Shown here: in pieces, positions 10,938-22,770 of the stretch | How positions within the stretch are numbered: position 1 is the first letter of the stretch | Layout: each line of letters opens with the position of its first letter | Assembly (NCBI RefSeq): GCF_042453785.1 | Contig: NC_091668.1 | Coordinates: forward strand, 28,087,501 to 28,151,500 | Direction: 5' to 3' | Origin: Malus domestica | Taxonomy: Eukaryota > Streptophyta > Magnoliopsida > Rosales > Rosaceae | DNA length: 64,000 nucleotides | Translations under genes and position numbers: made by a program | The notes under the pieces: generated by a model | The model's input: the letters and a program-made list of their open reading frames with translations, nothing else | The model's database searches: none | What the model was told of the DNA's origin: nothing

Positions 10938-11210
10938 ATGTCAGAGCCTGGAAGTTCTAGTGATGAGGGCTCTTCTAGCTTTAGCTCTAAGTCTGAGTCT
11001 GCAATGTCGGAGTCTTCAGGGTCTTTGTTAGAGTCCTGTACTAGAGAAACATTGGATGATCTTCCCAACCGTCAAACTTTAGCTATTGCTAGTTCTTCCT
11101 CCATGGCGTTGGGTGAGGGGGTTTCTCCTGATATGTCTTTGCCTCGGCGGAGGCATGGTTATAAGCCTGCGCCATCACCTCAGAGTAAGTCTTCCAAGTA
11201 TTGGCATTGA
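10938..11210 (+). CDS. Short Ser/acid-rich ORF on the plus strand of the TR-GAG element, doubtful
   Basis: 90 residues from ATG 10938, just after a possible splice acceptor (attgtag). The first 50 residues are Ser-rich (MSEPGSSSDEGSSSFSSKSE). From about 11089 on it lies opposite the end of gag, so that half is probably an antisense shadow. The N-terminal half may be the start of a spliced plus-strand gene whose remainder was lost at the join with gag. Low confidence. Confidence 0.3.
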   Translation: MSEPGSSSDEGSSSFSSKSESAMSESSGSLLESCTRETLDDLPNRQTLAIASSSSMALGEGVSPDMSLPRRRHGYKPAPSPQSKSSKYWH

Positions 11211-12507
11211 TCATGTATTTAAAGAAACAATCACGTAGGCCTGCCGTGAAGGCTTTGAGGGCAGTCTTGTCGTCTGCCTCGGCACACCGGGAGTATTCAT
11301 GGCTGAAGCGGCCAGCATACATACGTAATGACTCGTCTGGCCTCTGGCGGATAGTGTACAGGTCATCTGCAGAGTGCAAGCGATCGGTTTGGAAAATGTG
11401 TTGGGAAACAAATAGTTTCCTCAATTCCTCAAATGAGTCTACCGTCTCAGGTGTAAGACGACAATACCAATTTAGAGCTCCGCCAGAGAAGGTGGAGGGG
11501 AAGAGAAGACATCGCTCTTCGTCGGTGTGCATCCGGTATGCCATGGTGGACTCAAAGAGGTTAAGGTGCTCAATCGGGTCCTCTTTTCCAGTATAAAGTT
11601 GCAAGCCAAGCTTCTGCTTTGTCTTTGCTTGAAGGGGGGTGTTGAGGATCCTCCTTGTAAGAGGGCCAGGCTTGGGTTGGTTCCAGTCAGGTATTTCAGC
11701 CTGACGTTCAGCCTTCAACTTGTTTACTTCCTCAAGAAGTTGTAGGACAAGGGGGTCCTGAGCGGAGTTATGTGCCACTGGAGCTTTCTTTCGTAAATCT
11801 CCATCTCCTCTTGGAATTAGGAAGGTTTGATCAAGGGCATGTGATTTTTCCCTGGACTCGCTGTACTGGCTTCCAGGGTATGTCTGTCGGAACACCTCTG
11901 AGTCCCCTGTACCCTCATGTCTCTCTAGGACTTGTTGCACCTTCCCCAAGTTGGTGGCCGGCTCGGGCCGTGGCAGGGGACCGAGTCTCTCAGAAATCCT
12001 TGGGTCATTGATCTTTGAGCTTATATGGATGGAATTCTCTCGACGTTGCTTCAGGAAATCCCGACAATCGCGAAAGACGGCTTTCGATCCTTCTGCCCCT
12101 TCAGCAAAGAGGTGTCTCCCTCCGCTTCTCATGGTTCGGGTCGAAGCAACTGGGTTAAGAGAAGCCTCATGTTGATTATCAAATCGAGGGGTAATTTGTT
12201 CCCTATCAGGGATATCTATGTCGAATGCATGTGACCCTCCATGTTGGAGGGCACCCAGTTGATGGTTGACTTCCACGGGGGCAACAAGCTCGCGTGTCTG
12301 AGCTTGCCTAGCTTCGTGAAGTGTCTCGAAGAGTTTCTCATATTGCTCCTGGAGGACCTCATTCCTCATTGCTATCTTGTTGTTCTGAGCTTCCAACTCA
12401 TCGACTTTAGCTTGAAGAAGAACTCGTTTTCCTTCCTTCTTTCGTTGTTTCGCACTATGTGCAAGGGGGGTGTCATTCTGTGTGCTGTGGCTTCCTTCGC
12501 TTCCCAT
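11089..12507 (-). CDS. Retrotransposon Gag protein
   Basis: 472 residues from ATG 12507. The frame is open further upstream into the LTR, but that part is not expected to be coding. An N-terminal coiled coil (VDELEAQNNKIAMRNEVLQE) is followed by a linker and then a plant gypsy Retrotrans_gag domain at about residues 290-450: LYTGKEDPIEHLNLFESTM, FSGGALNWYCRL, SFEELRKLFVSQH, RPDESLRMYAGRF, KAFTAGLRD. The protein would build the virus-like particle. It stops soon after the domain, without a CCHC zinc knuckle or a protease, so either the nucleocapsid end is lost or this is the normal shape of a gag-only element. The last part overlaps a short plus-strand frame (10938-11210). Confidence 0.88.
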   Translation of the reverse strand: MGSEGSHSTQNDTPLAHSAKQRKKEGKRVLLQAKVDELEAQNNKIAMRNEVLQEQYEKLFETLHEARQAQTRELVAPVEVNHQLGALQHGGSHAFDIDIPDREQITPRFDNQHEASLNPVASTRTMRSGGRHLFAEGAEGSKAVFRDCRDFLKQRRENSIHISSKINDPRISERLGPLPRPEPATNLGKVQQVLERHEGTGDSEVFRQTYPGSQYSESREKSHALDQTFLIPRGDGDLRKKAPVAHNSAQDPLVLQLLEEVNKLKAERQAEIPDWNQPKPGPLTRRILNTPLQAKTKQKLGLQLYTGKEDPIEHLNLFESTMAYRMHTDEERCLLFPSTFSGGALNWYCRLTPETVDSFEELRKLFVSQHIFQTDRLHSADDLYTIRQRPDESLRMYAGRFSHEYSRCAEADDKTALKAFTAGLRDCFFKYMINANTWKTYSEVMAQAYNHASAEAKTYQEKPPHPTPWRKN

Positions 12508-12596
12508 GCTGGAGAGGGATGCCTGATCAAAAGAAAGTGTACGAATGATAGAAACCAGCTTGACACAGCTGAAGAGAGTAGGAATAAGTGTCGTTT

Positions 12597-12612
12597 CCCA
12601 CAGACGGCGCCA
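12597..12612 (-). promoter_or_regulatory. Primer-binding site of the TR-GAG element
   Basis: On the minus strand, two bases after the LTR, the sequence reads TGGCGCCGTCTGTGGG. TGGCGCC at this spot is the usual tRNA-primed start site of plant gypsy elements (complement of a tRNA 3' end of the tRNA-Asp type). I did not match it to a specific tRNA. Confidence 0.85.
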
Positions 12613-12614
12613 AA

Positions 12615-13126
12615 TGTTGATGCACAAAATCAGCGAAGACTTTGGTACAACAGAAAGTGTCAGGTTTTGTGACCTTCGCTTGGTTGCTTCGGTCACTAGT
12701 GAGGATAAGTACGTAAATGAATAGAGACAGAGAAGTAAACACAGGATGTACGTGGTTCACCCAGATTGGCTACGTCCACGGAGTAGAGGAGTTCTTATTA
12801 GTAGTGAAGGGCTTACACAAGTACAAAGGATCAAGCTCTCAATTTAGTGAGTTCTTGTGAATGATTTAACACAAATGGCATTAGGCAATATTGTGGGGGA
12901 ATGACCCCTATTTATAGAAAAACTTGTAGCTTTGTCACATTGACATGTGTCATGTTATGATTGGTTCTTGATGTCGACACGTGCTGCGCTCTGATTGGCT
13001 TCTAATCTTGACACGTGTCGAGTAGTGATTGGCCTCCTGGTCGGAGGGGAACTCTTCTGGGTCCTTGACAGTATAGCGTTGGCCGGTGCTCGGTAGTTTC
13101 GGGATTGGTCAAGTATGGTACAAACA
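12615..13126 (-). repeat. 5' LTR of the TR-GAG element
   Basis: Same length and sequence as the left LTR apart from four bases. On the minus strand it precedes the primer-binding site and gag, so it would carry the element's promoter. Confidence 0.93.
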
Positions 13127-13654
13127 CAACCAACATCGATTGAATTGATTTATTCAAGTGATAGCAAGAAGTCTTCCAATATATAAAAAAAGAGGACCCA
13201 AGCCAATATATAAGCTCCCGTTTTGCGAGGATCAGAAGAGAAAAGTCTATCGTACGCAATCTTACTCTTTACAAAGAGACTGATTTCACAACTCCAACTC
13301 GTAACTTTTTTATCACAAAGGAGCAACAAAATATTTTGTCACATGTATTAACAAAGAACTTAATACGAAACTATTCTATATGGTGCACAATAATATTTTG
13401 TACCTCAAGTGATGTGTTTGAATTTTATGGAATTTCGATGCAACTCCTATGATATATATATCTTTTTCAACAGGGCCTGCAAAGTGTAACACGTGTAATT
13501 TGTTTAAATGTACATCCTCGGAGAAAGCAAAAAAATCCAACAGTTCAAAATTGCTTTATATTATTTCCGGGAAATTTTATAAATTTGAGGTGAATAAGAT
13601 TATTATTATTTATTTATTTCTAAAAGAATAATATAATAAAAAGATTCTAATTAG

Positions 13655-13868
13655 AAATCACTATAAAGTAGCTTTAGTAGTTGGAAATGAATTCCTGGTC
13701 TAATTTTGGGTTCAATTCCTACCGTTGGTGAATCGTACTACGGTGGCTAGGAAAGGCTTAACTGCCTCTGTAGTCTTTCCAACCCCTAGAATGGTGGACT
13801 GTCGTGGCGAAACTACTAACTATTCTCATTTTCTAAATGAATTTATAAAAAATAAAAAGAAGAAGAAG
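13655..13868 (+). mobile_element. tRNA-derived SINE
   Basis: A-box-like tagctttagtagttgg (13678) and B-box-like gggttcaattcct (13729) are spaced as in a tRNA-type internal promoter. An A-rich tail (aaaaaataaaaagaagaag) follows. It is flanked by aagattctaattag (13641-13654) and aagattttaattag (13869-13882), a 14-bp target duplication with one mismatch. It sits about 230 bases upstream of the SOF1 start codon. Confidence 0.72.
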
Positions 13869-14100
13869 AAGATTTTAATTAGGTTTTAAAAGGGTAAACT
13901 TGTCATGTGAGTAGGAAATAACAGCATCCAATGCAAATAACAGCAGCAAGAGCAGAACCAGGGTTTTAGGCTGTTTGGCGGCTCTATTCAATCTTGTCTT
14001 AGGGTTTTAGCTTCAACTCCTCACTCTGGTTTCTCCCTCCCCAATTGATACAAAATTAGGGTTTCCAATTCTGCAAATATCATAGCAGATCTTGATTACG

Positions 14101-17100
14101 ATGAAGGTGAAAGTAATATCTCGATCCGCAGATGAATTCACTAAAGAACGAAGCCAAGACCTCCAGGTGAGTTTTTTCCCCCACTCTCTCTCTACTCAGT
14201 GTTCTTCGTCGCTCTTTCTCTCCCTAAATTCTGAGGCTAGGGTTTCTGGTTGGATTTCCACAGAGGGTATTCCGTAACTTCGACCCCAGCATCCGAACCC
14301 AAGAGAAAGCCGTCGAGTATGTCCGGGCACAAAACGCTGCAAAATTAGATAAGGTGTGATTTGGGATTGATTTCAATTTGGTTTTGATTTTGATTTTTGG
14401 ACTTTGAATGCCTTGAATAATTGTGCATCTAAATTTGTTTGAATGTTGTTTGTATTTTATGTGGGTAATTTAGATATTCGCGAGGCCGTTTGTTGGAGCA
14501 ATGGAGGGACATATAGATTCCATTTCCTGCATGGCAAAGAATCCAAACCACTTGATAGGAATATTTTCTGGTTCAATGGATGGAGGTGCTTTGTTTCCTC
14601 TAAAATTTTCGAATTCCTTTTGTCTCTAATTTATTTCATGTTAATCTTATACTCCTGCAAAGTCTTAGGAAAAACAGGTATCACCATATAATTTTGATAT
14701 TTATGGATTTACTTACCTTATTCTTTATATTAATTTTGGTATTTGCAAAATATAATATGGTACTAAGCTTTTAGAGTTTAAATATGTTTGAATTTCTTGA
14801 CCCATAATAGTATTCACGTGCATTTTTTGGCAGAAATTCGGCTTTGGGATCTAGCTTCCAGGTGAGTTATGATTTTTTCATGTGAAGTATTATATGGATT
14901 GATTGAGACTTGGACCAGATGTCCCTGCTTTTGAATCATTATAGATATATTCCCTTCAGTTGAAAGATCCCTCAAATAAGCTTACTTGAAGGGAAGACCT
15001 AAAAAGGATTGCTCAAGTAAACTTATTTGAGGGATCCCTTGGCGGAAGGAGACTGTAGATATATATATATATATATATATAGATCATTTTGTCATTTCCA
15101 TACATAAATACTTGGAATTTACTGTATTTGCTATAATTATTGAACCCAACATAGGCGAACAGTTTGTCGGTTTCCTGGTCATAAAGGTGCTGTCCAAGGT
15201 TTAACAGTATCTACAGATGGGCGTGTTCTTGTGTCTTGTGGAACTGATAGCACGTAAGGCATAACCTCCTTTGTTTATTCCCTTGTTCCCTCTACAAACT
15301 TAAGTTCTTGTACTGTTAATGAAGATTTGTCCATGATGAAGTCACTATCTTCCCTTTTCAGTGTTAGGCTTTGGAGTGTACCTGTTTCTAATCTCCTGGA
15401 GGAAGATGCCTCATCCGATAAGTCTGCTCAGGTATTTGCCTTCCTAATACTGTCACATGTCTTTTGAATGAATGTGTAGTCCACATTATACCTACCTAAC
15501 TGTTATAAATGATTTGCAGCCACGGGAAACTTATGTTTGGAAGAATGCGTTCCGGTAAATTTCTAACTGAATTTTTAGAGATGACACTTTCTAGTTGATC
15601 TTACAAATTGATTGATATGTCCTATGATTGTCAAAGTTCCTAAGATTTAGGTTTACTTTCTCATTTGAAGGTCTGTTGATCACCAGTGGAATTCTGATCG
15701 GTTTGCTACGGGGGGAGCTGGAGTAGATATATGGAACCACAACAGGTTTTGATCTGGCGTAGTTATTCTTTTATTAACTAAAGAAAATGATAATTTTTTT
15801 ATCCCTCATAAGTGGACAATTCTTTTTTATTGTTTATTGTTCTTATGTATAGGTCTGCACCAGAGCAGAGTTACCAATGGGGCACAGACACAGTTGTATC
15901 TGTTCGATTTAATCCTGGGGAGCCCGATATCTTGGCAACATCTGCAAGGTATGTATTGATGCTTGTAATTAAGATATGTATAATAATACTAGTAATAAAA
16001 ACTTGTACGGTAAACAGATTAGATACCATGTGCCTACTCATTCTGGTGTTTGGTTTTGGATACGTTGCTTTCTAATTTTAGTATTCCGTTACATGTGGTT
16101 TTGGATACCTTGCTTTCTAATTTTAGTATTCCGTTACATGTGTTTTATTTAATAAGAATGGAACTAATAAAATACTCTTGGAAAACAAATGCTTTCGTGT
16201 AAAAGAAGGTTAAGCTGTAATGATTGTCTGTTGCAACATAATTTTTTGTTTTTTTATTTGTTCACACTGCAACGTTTTTATTTCATCTTTCCATATTTGT
16301 TTGCTTCTTTTCTAACAAGTTATATAATATCGTATTTTCGGAGAGAAAAGTAATATGTGATTTCTGTTGCAGTGACCGCAGCATAGCACTATATGACTTG
16401 CGCATGGGAAAACCAACATCAAAGTTTATAATGAGGGTATTGATACCAAATCATCGATGTTCAGTTCATCCCTTCAATTGTTTACAGTTTTGGTTTTAAA
16501 GTTTTGAGAGCTAAGAAAATAGCAATATTTGTTGGTCTCTTAATGGTATTTCTAACTTGCATTTTATTTTGACAGACAAGAACCAATTCCATTTGTTGGA
16601 ACCCAATGGAGCCAATCAACTTCACTGCTGTAAGGATGTAAATTCAGAATTTTTTATTTGCTATCTCTGTAGTACACAAGGGATTTGCTCCAGATTATCT
16701 TTGTGCATCCTTTTCATTGTTTTAGGATGTTTAATCATCACATATGAGCCTGAGAGTTGAATTCTGGAATAAAACTTTAGCTCTACCAATGCAACTTGGT
16801 AATATGATTTGGAGCAAATTCCTCATTGTAAAAAAATCTTGTGATCATTTGTTTGCAAAAAATATTTTACTTTTGATTGGTACCCTTATTAGTAGTTTTG
16901 GAGAACAAGCCCATTAGCACACCAATGCTCAAATATTTGGGCTTTCTTCTTCCTCGTGTAGCATTTTCTTATTCTATTCCGTGGCGGGGCTAATCTGATT
17001 CCTCAATTATAGGCAAACGAAGACTCCAACTGCTATAGCTTTGATTGTAGAAAGTTTGGTGAAGCTACGTGTGTTCACATGGATCATGTTTCTGCTGTGT

Positions 17101-18405
17101 AAGTTTAAAATTTTGCAATTGGAATATTTGGATTTTTTCCCCACACCTCAAATCCATTTTTCCTATAGTATATTTTAGTATGGAAATTTTGTATACCAAA
17201 CTTCCATTTTTTTCCCCTCAGGATGGATATTGATTATTCTCCAACTGGTCGAGAATTTGTCACTGGGTCTTATGATAGAACTGTGAGTTCCCTTTTACAT
17301 ACAATTAAATTCCATTTCATCAATGTTTGTGTAAATATGGCCTTAGTCCTTTTTAAAAAAAAATCCTTTGCAGATCATGATTTTCCCGTATAATGCTGGT
17401 CACAAACGGGAGATTTATCATACGAAGAGAATGCAAAGGTTTGGCTTTCATGCATTCCTTCTCTTATTTGATTGCTCATATTTATTGAACCTATGCTGTT
17501 AGCTTTCATATGTCAATCACGTCACTATAGCTTGTTGAGTCACTAACTTCGATATTCTGACTCTTGTTTCCCTCGTCCTGCTTTTTATGTAGGGTGTTTT
17601 GTGTCAAGTACAGCTGCGATGGTAGTTATGTTATTTCTGGGAGTGATGATACTAATCTTAGGCTTTGGAAGTCTAAAGCATCAGAACAATTGGGAGTTGT
17701 AAGAAATCTCTTTTTTACCTCGTCCTTTTGTTGCCTTCGGGTTACAGCATGACTTTCACCTTGGGACTTGGGAGTTATTCTTCCATTACCTATTTCTGAT
17801 ATTCACTCATTACATCCTTGTATATTACTTTTTTAGGATGGTTTTTTATTTCGTTGGGTAATTATTTTTGTTTTCGAAAAGAAAGAATGCATAAATTGGT
17901 TTGACTACAGAATTTTGTTCTTCCATGCACGCTATCACCAATATAGGCTTGAAACTCACAGATATAAACTTATAATTATTGTCATCTGCAGCTTCTTCCA
18001 AGGGAACAGAAAAAGCACGAGTATCATGAGGCGGTCAAAAACCGCTACAAGCACCTTCCTGAAATCAAGCGTATTGTGAGGTACAAAAGGATGAGGCCTG
18101 CTGTTATTTGTTTGTTTCAGCGAACATGGAATTATAATCATTATTTCTTGTTAAAATAATGAATTGTATTTTGACATGTAAAATGGCCAACCATTTTTAG
18201 TCTGTATTTCTCACCTATCTGTTGTTGTGAATGGTGATTGTGCAGGCATAGGCACCTACCGAAACCAATATACAAGGCAGGTAAGCAAATTCGTGAACAA
18301 AATGAATCTCAGAGAAAGAAGCAAGAGAAGAGGAAGGCGCACAGTGCCCCAGGAAGCATAGTTGAAGAGCCATTACGGAAAAGAAAAATCATCAAAGTCG
18401 AGTGA
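14101..18405 (+). CDS. SOF1: SOF1/DCAF13 WD40-repeat protein, small-subunit processome
   Basis: Seventeen exons: 14101-14166, 14264-14353, 14474-14585, 14834-14861, 15155-15253, 15362-15431, 15520-15554, 15671-15745, 15853-15948, 16373-16436, 16576-16629, 17013-17098, 17222-17282, 17374-17438, 17593-17698, 17992-18080 and 18246-18405. All junctions keep frame and give 451 residues, the usual length. The start at 14101 (MKVKVISRSADEFTKERSQ) is the conserved plant start, three codons after an in-frame ATG. WD repeats are visible (EIRLWDLASR, VRLWSVPVS, VDIWNHN, SIALYDLRMG, NLRLWKSKAS). The Sof1-like C-terminus follows (EIKRIVRHRHLPKPIYKAGK) with a Lys/Arg-rich nuclear tail. By family it binds U3 snoRNP for 18S rRNA maturation and can serve as a DDB1-CUL4 receptor. 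Exon 4 is only 28 bases. Confidence 0.95.
14951..15055. mobile_element. Small hairpin MITE in intron 4 of SOF1
   Basis: Arms gatccctcaaataagcttac and its near-complement gtaaacttatttgagggatc fold back over a short loop. The flanks tagatatat (14942-14950) and tagatatat (15056-15064) form a 9-bp duplication, though the right one merges into a TA microsatellite (15059-15082), so the exact end is uncertain. Confidence 0.65.
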
Positions 18406-18991
18406 ACAGTACGTGCAGGTTAATGTTGGCAATCCGCTTCTGCATATTCATGTTACGCGAGGCTGTGAGCTCTATACCGGTGCCTTCACAGAGCGATTTC
18501 CCAATCAGCAATCCTCACCATGGACGTGGTGCGGTGTCTATAGAGGCTTTACCGGACTTTAGTTTATAGAGGTTGGTTCTAGTAACTCTTTAAGTCAATG
18601 TAGTCCAATTCAAATTCAAAGAGGAATTTTTGGTTCGTGGCCCTTTGAAATCTTCCGTGTTTCGGAATATTTTGTATCAACAGTTATATTTTGAACTGAA
18701 ATGAAATGGAGTCATATAGTTTGGTTAGTTGAAGAATTGGTGATGGCCCTGGGCTGGCAGAAGTTGTTGACTAATTACCAATTACCAGAGCAAGTGTATC
18801 TTGCTTTTTTATCTCCATGAGTTCTCATTTACGGATCCTCGGTGCAAAAAATCAACTAAATCTGTTTAATCATGTATGAGACTATTTTCAATCTTTATTG
18901 AAAAATAAAGACTACATCGGTTCTGGAAACGATTTTTTATTTTTATTTTTACTTTTTATCTATAAAAAATAATGATTTAGGTTATATAATT

Positions 18992-21541
18992 GAGGAAATT
19001 GTAGCAGTAGGCCTTTAACATTAATTCAATTGGAGTAATGGTCTCTCAACTTTATTTTCATGACCATTGGTCCCTCAATTCGTCAAAATGTGCAGCTATG
19101 GTCCTTTTCCTTAACACCATCAATAAATTCGTTAAATTCAGTCATGTGCGTGGCACATGAGACTAACTGTAGGGGCAATTAAGGAAACATATTATTTCCA
19201 AGTTGAAGTCGATACCCATCCCCAATTGAAACTTCCTCCATGCCCAATTCTCAAATTCCCAACATCAGTAATCAGCTTTTAATGAAGGAAACCAACCACA
19301 GAAACTCAGTTTCGAAGCAGTTATGGACGATGTGGTGTGGAAGAGCTTTACTGCACTAGTATAGAGGAGAAGGGATAAGGGATAAGGCTTTACTGCACTG
19401 GTATAGAGGAGAAGGCAATTCACTGAACCCGAGAGCAACATGAATAATTTGGAAGCAGCATGCATGGAGGAAAAGCATGGATGTGTTATGTGTTACAGTA
19501 ATACCAAGAAGACAAAGATGAGCAGGAAGTATGAGGAGGATTGTAATTCCATCATTGGCAATCTCATGACATCCGACAACTTCATCATCCTCTGCTAAAC
19601 TAACCTTGAAATTGAACCTTAAAACACCCAAATTTCCGATTGCAAACCCAAGTACACTGAGTATTATCAGTTTTGGAGGGATTGAACACTCAAACAACTC
19701 AAATAACCCTTCTCGCAAAACCCTATCCAACCCCGCTTTGTTGTGTTCGATCGACTCCAACCCAAGGAAAATAATAGGTTTCCTTAATTGCCCATACAGT
19801 CAATATCATGTGCCCCGCACGTGACTGATTTTAACAGAACCATTGACGGTGTTAACTGACACACTCCGATCTAAATCAAGGCATGCTGGCCGTCATGTGA
19901 AGGTAACGTAGCTATGTGCGCAGTGCGGAAGTGATAAGGATATAAAAATGTGAGTAAATAAAAACCAAGCTAACTAATTTACACTAGACGAATAAATAGG
20001 TGCGAGTGATGAGATTTAAGTGTAAACACACATAATCAGAGCATATGTAGCCTAAGTACAGTCCAACAGGACAGATACTAATTATACAATACCAGAAGAA
20101 TGGTCCTACATTGGTTACAGTCTGTCAGAATCGCCCAGCCTCCTCCCAAGCCACCAACAAGCACGCCTACCTAAAACCTGGAATGGCGTAAAACAGAAAG
20201 TGTGAGTGGGCAAAAATAAAGCTTTTAAAAAAAAACACTTCTATTTCCAAAAGTAATAACCCCTTGCCTGACTGCGCTCGTCCTCAAGAAACATCTCACC
20301 TATATGTGAAATAATTATTTTAATGTTATTTTAAGCACATAACCAAACTATGTAATAACTTCTCATACGTTGCTCATTGGGGTATTTGAATATATCATCG
20401 TGGCCTACTTGACACCATGAACATTCCCATATTTTTAGAAAAAATTTCTATGTTCCCACGCGCCGCCTACGCGCAGGCACTTGCTTGGCACATTGATGAA
20501 TTCCCTAACGGCGTTAAGGAATATTTCGTTAAATAACAGCATATTCCGTTTAATTTATCTGACGCTGTTAGCATATTTCGTCAAAGTTGATAGAATATTC
20601 TCCTTCTCCTTCCTTGGTTTGCCAAAGTTCGGTTCTAGTCACCACTGCACTCGTCGGAAACTGGAAAACTGAAAAAACTTCAATATCTCTTCCATTTCAA
20701 CACCAAAATTCATGCAATTTGTACCAAAATGAAGCTCTCAACAAGGAGAACATGATCTTACCACTTTGGAGTCCTAAATTCAACGGAAATTGGTTGGAAA
20801 AATTTCGTGAAAACCGGCTAAGTCTGCAACTTGATGAACTCGAGTGTCCCGACGTCCAAAACCTTCCAAAATTCCTCTAACAACTTCATAAAGTCGTTTT
20901 AAAACTCTCTTGTACCTTAAAACCCCTCAAAACACTCGCGATCAAGCTCAAGCAACAGGACACCTTGTCGGAGCTCACAGGTTCTCGAGTTCCCGAAGTC
21001 CTCATGTCAAACTAATGGTATGGTTAGACCCCTAAGCTTGCAAGGAACTCGAAGGTAACTTCCACTAGCTCGATTTGCAACGGTTTAAAGAGATTTGGGA
21101 TGGTTTCAGGTGTACGGAAAGATAGAGGTTCGAGAATGAGAGAGAGAAAACGAGAAAGGTTGCACGTGTGAGTGTGTGTGTGTGGTGATTCGGATTGGGC
21201 ACACACCTAAAATCCCTAAGTTCTAATTGGGCTATCCAAACTTGGTCCTAACAACCCTACAATTTCGATTGAATCCCAAAACTTAGGAAATAAAATAATT
21301 GGTCCATTCTTTTAGCCTTAGTCCATTTGTACATTCACAACCCAACGCTTAAGGGTAAAATCGATATTTCCACGTTGTCGAGGACAAAATATATTATAAT
21401 TCTGGACGGGTTGTCACATTAACGAAAAGGACCACAGCTACACATTTTGACAAGTTGAGGGACCAATGGTCATAGAAATAAAATTGAGGGACCATTGCTC
21501 CAATTGAATTAAAGTTAAGGAATTATTGCTACAATTTCCTC
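18992..21541. mobile_element. Mutator-like non-autonomous element interrupted by a solo LTR
   Basis: Inverted ends: gaggaaattgtagcagtagg at 18992 and its complement, ending gctacaatttcctc, at 21541. The inverted ends run about 120 bases (fragments such as accattggtccctcaatt recur inverted). A perfect 9-bp target duplication, tatataatt, lies at 18983-18991 and 21542-21550. Without the inserted LTR and its duplicated TTAAC the element is about 980 bases. Two weak open frames at 19356-19824 repeat in the second copy (21780-22221) but look like no known transposase. Confidence 0.85.
19857..21418 (-). mobile_element. Solo LTR (1,562 bp)
   Basis: On the minus strand it starts TGTGACAACCCGTCC and ends GGAGTGTGTCA, the TG...CA form of a gypsy LTR. 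It is flanked by the perfect 5-bp target duplication ttaac (19852-19856 and 21419-21423). The second, uninterrupted copy of the host element at 22240 shows the empty site. There is no internal region, so the element was lost by LTR-LTR recombination. Confidence 0.88.
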
Positions 21542-21666
21542 TATATAATTACAAAAAATTATAAGTATATATAATTACAATGTGGAGTTACCTACCCCAA
21601 AGAGCCGTTACACTAAAGAATGAGAAATCGAGTTAGCGACATAATAAGCTTTTTATTATGTATTGC

Positions 21667-22770
21667 AGTAATTAGCTTTTAATGACGGAAACCAATCACA
21701 TAAACTTAGTTTCGAAGCAGTTATGGACGATGTGGTGTGGAAGAGCTTTATTGCACTAGTATAGAGAAGGGAGAAGGCTTTATTGCACTGGTATAGAGGA
21801 TAACACATGGAGAAGAAGGCAGTTCATTGAACTCGAGAGCAACATGAATAATTTGGAAGCCACTGCCAATAAGGAAAAGGCATGGAGGAAAAGCATGGAT
21901 GTGTTACAGTAGTACCAAGAAGACAAGATGAGTACGAATGTAATTCCATCGTTGGCAATCTCAAGACATCCCACAACTTCATCATCCTCTGCTAAACTAA
22001 CCTTGAAATCGAACCTTAAAAAACCCAAATTTCCAATTGCAAACCCAAGTGCACTGAGTATTATCAGTTTTGGAGGGATTGAACACTCAAACAACTCATA
22101 TAACCCTTATCGCAAAACCCTATCCAACCCCCATTTGTTGCGTTTGATCGACTCCAACCCAAGGGAAATAATATGTTTCCTTGATTGCCCCTACAGTCAG
22201 TATCATGTGCCCCTCATGTGACTGATTTTAACAGAACTATTGACGGTGTTAATGAAAAGGACTATAGCTACATATTTTGACGAGTTGAGGGACCAATAGT
22301 CATGGAAATAAAATTGAGGGACCATTCCTCTAATTGTATTAAAGTTGAAAACCTTTGCTACAATTTCCTCTATATAATTACAAAAAAATTATAAGTATAT
22401 ATAATTACAATGTGGAGTTATCTACCCCAAAGAGCCGTTTCACTAGGTATCGTTTGATATGCAGATGGGACGGGACAGGACGAGAAGGAACGGAGATGGA
22501 GCAAAGATGCCCTCGGATGGAAACAAGGAGGAAGAAGAAGGAGAGAGATGTTATAATTTTGTGTTCCACAGACGTGGAACGAGTCGTTCTAGGGGGTGAG
22601 GTGGAATGAAAATTCACCCAAAACTCGTTCCATGAAACAACGCGTTCCATCTGTTTTAGACGCACCAAACGTGAGACGGAACGCTTCGTTCCACTCCGTT
22701 CCTTCTTGTCTCACGTACCAAACGGTATCCTAAAAAATGAGAAATCAGATTAGCCACATAATAAGCTTTT
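21667..22770. repeat. Second copy of the Mutator-like element body (tandem duplication of the block from 19266)
   Basis: From cagtaattagcttttaatga (21667) the sequence follows 19265 onward: gcagttatggacgatgtggt, gtattatcagttttggaggg, then the right inverted end and the downstream flank (tacaatgtggagttatctac, cacataataagctttt). The left inverted end is missing, so this is a segmental tandem duplication and not an independent insertion. This copy lacks the solo LTR but carries the MITE at 22446. Confidence 0.82.
22446..22729. mobile_element. Harbinger/Tourist-like MITE (284 bp)
   Basis: Ends ggtatcgtttgatatg and (complement of the right end) gataccgtttggtacg match at 12 of 16 positions. The 3-bp target duplication cta lies at 22443-22445 and 22730-22732. 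The first copy of the duplicated block (about 21630) lacks this insert and shows the empty site. Internal gggacgggacagga/ttccgtctcacg-type palindromic sequence fits the PIF/Harbinger class. Confidence 0.85.

Larger units (their letters stand above)
5159..13126 (-). mobile_element. Complete non-autonomous Ty3/gypsy-type LTR retrotransposon (TR-GAG class)
   Basis: Two 512-bp LTRs of equal length (5159-5670 and 12615-13126) begin TG and end CA. They are flanked by the perfect 5-bp target duplication caacc (5154-5158 and 13127-13131). The primer-binding site beside the right LTR and the purine tract beside the left LTR show the element reads on the minus strand. The internal part carries one gag frame near the 5' LTR. 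From 5671 to about 11090 I find no protease, reverse transcriptase, RNase H or integrase. That space holds tandem repeats, a minisatellite and a plus-strand open frame. By eye the two LTRs differ at four positions, so the insertion is young. It must rely on enzymes from another element to move. Confidence 0.93.

Noticed and set aside
12508-12696. Upstream in-frame extension of gag into the LTR (63 residues)
   Set aside because: It reads through the primer-binding site and LTR and has no Gag similarity; ATG 12507 is the natural start.
19356-19824. Frames in the Mutator-like element (134 and 72 codons)
   Set aside because: Conserved in the second copy only because the block was duplicated; no transposase motif.
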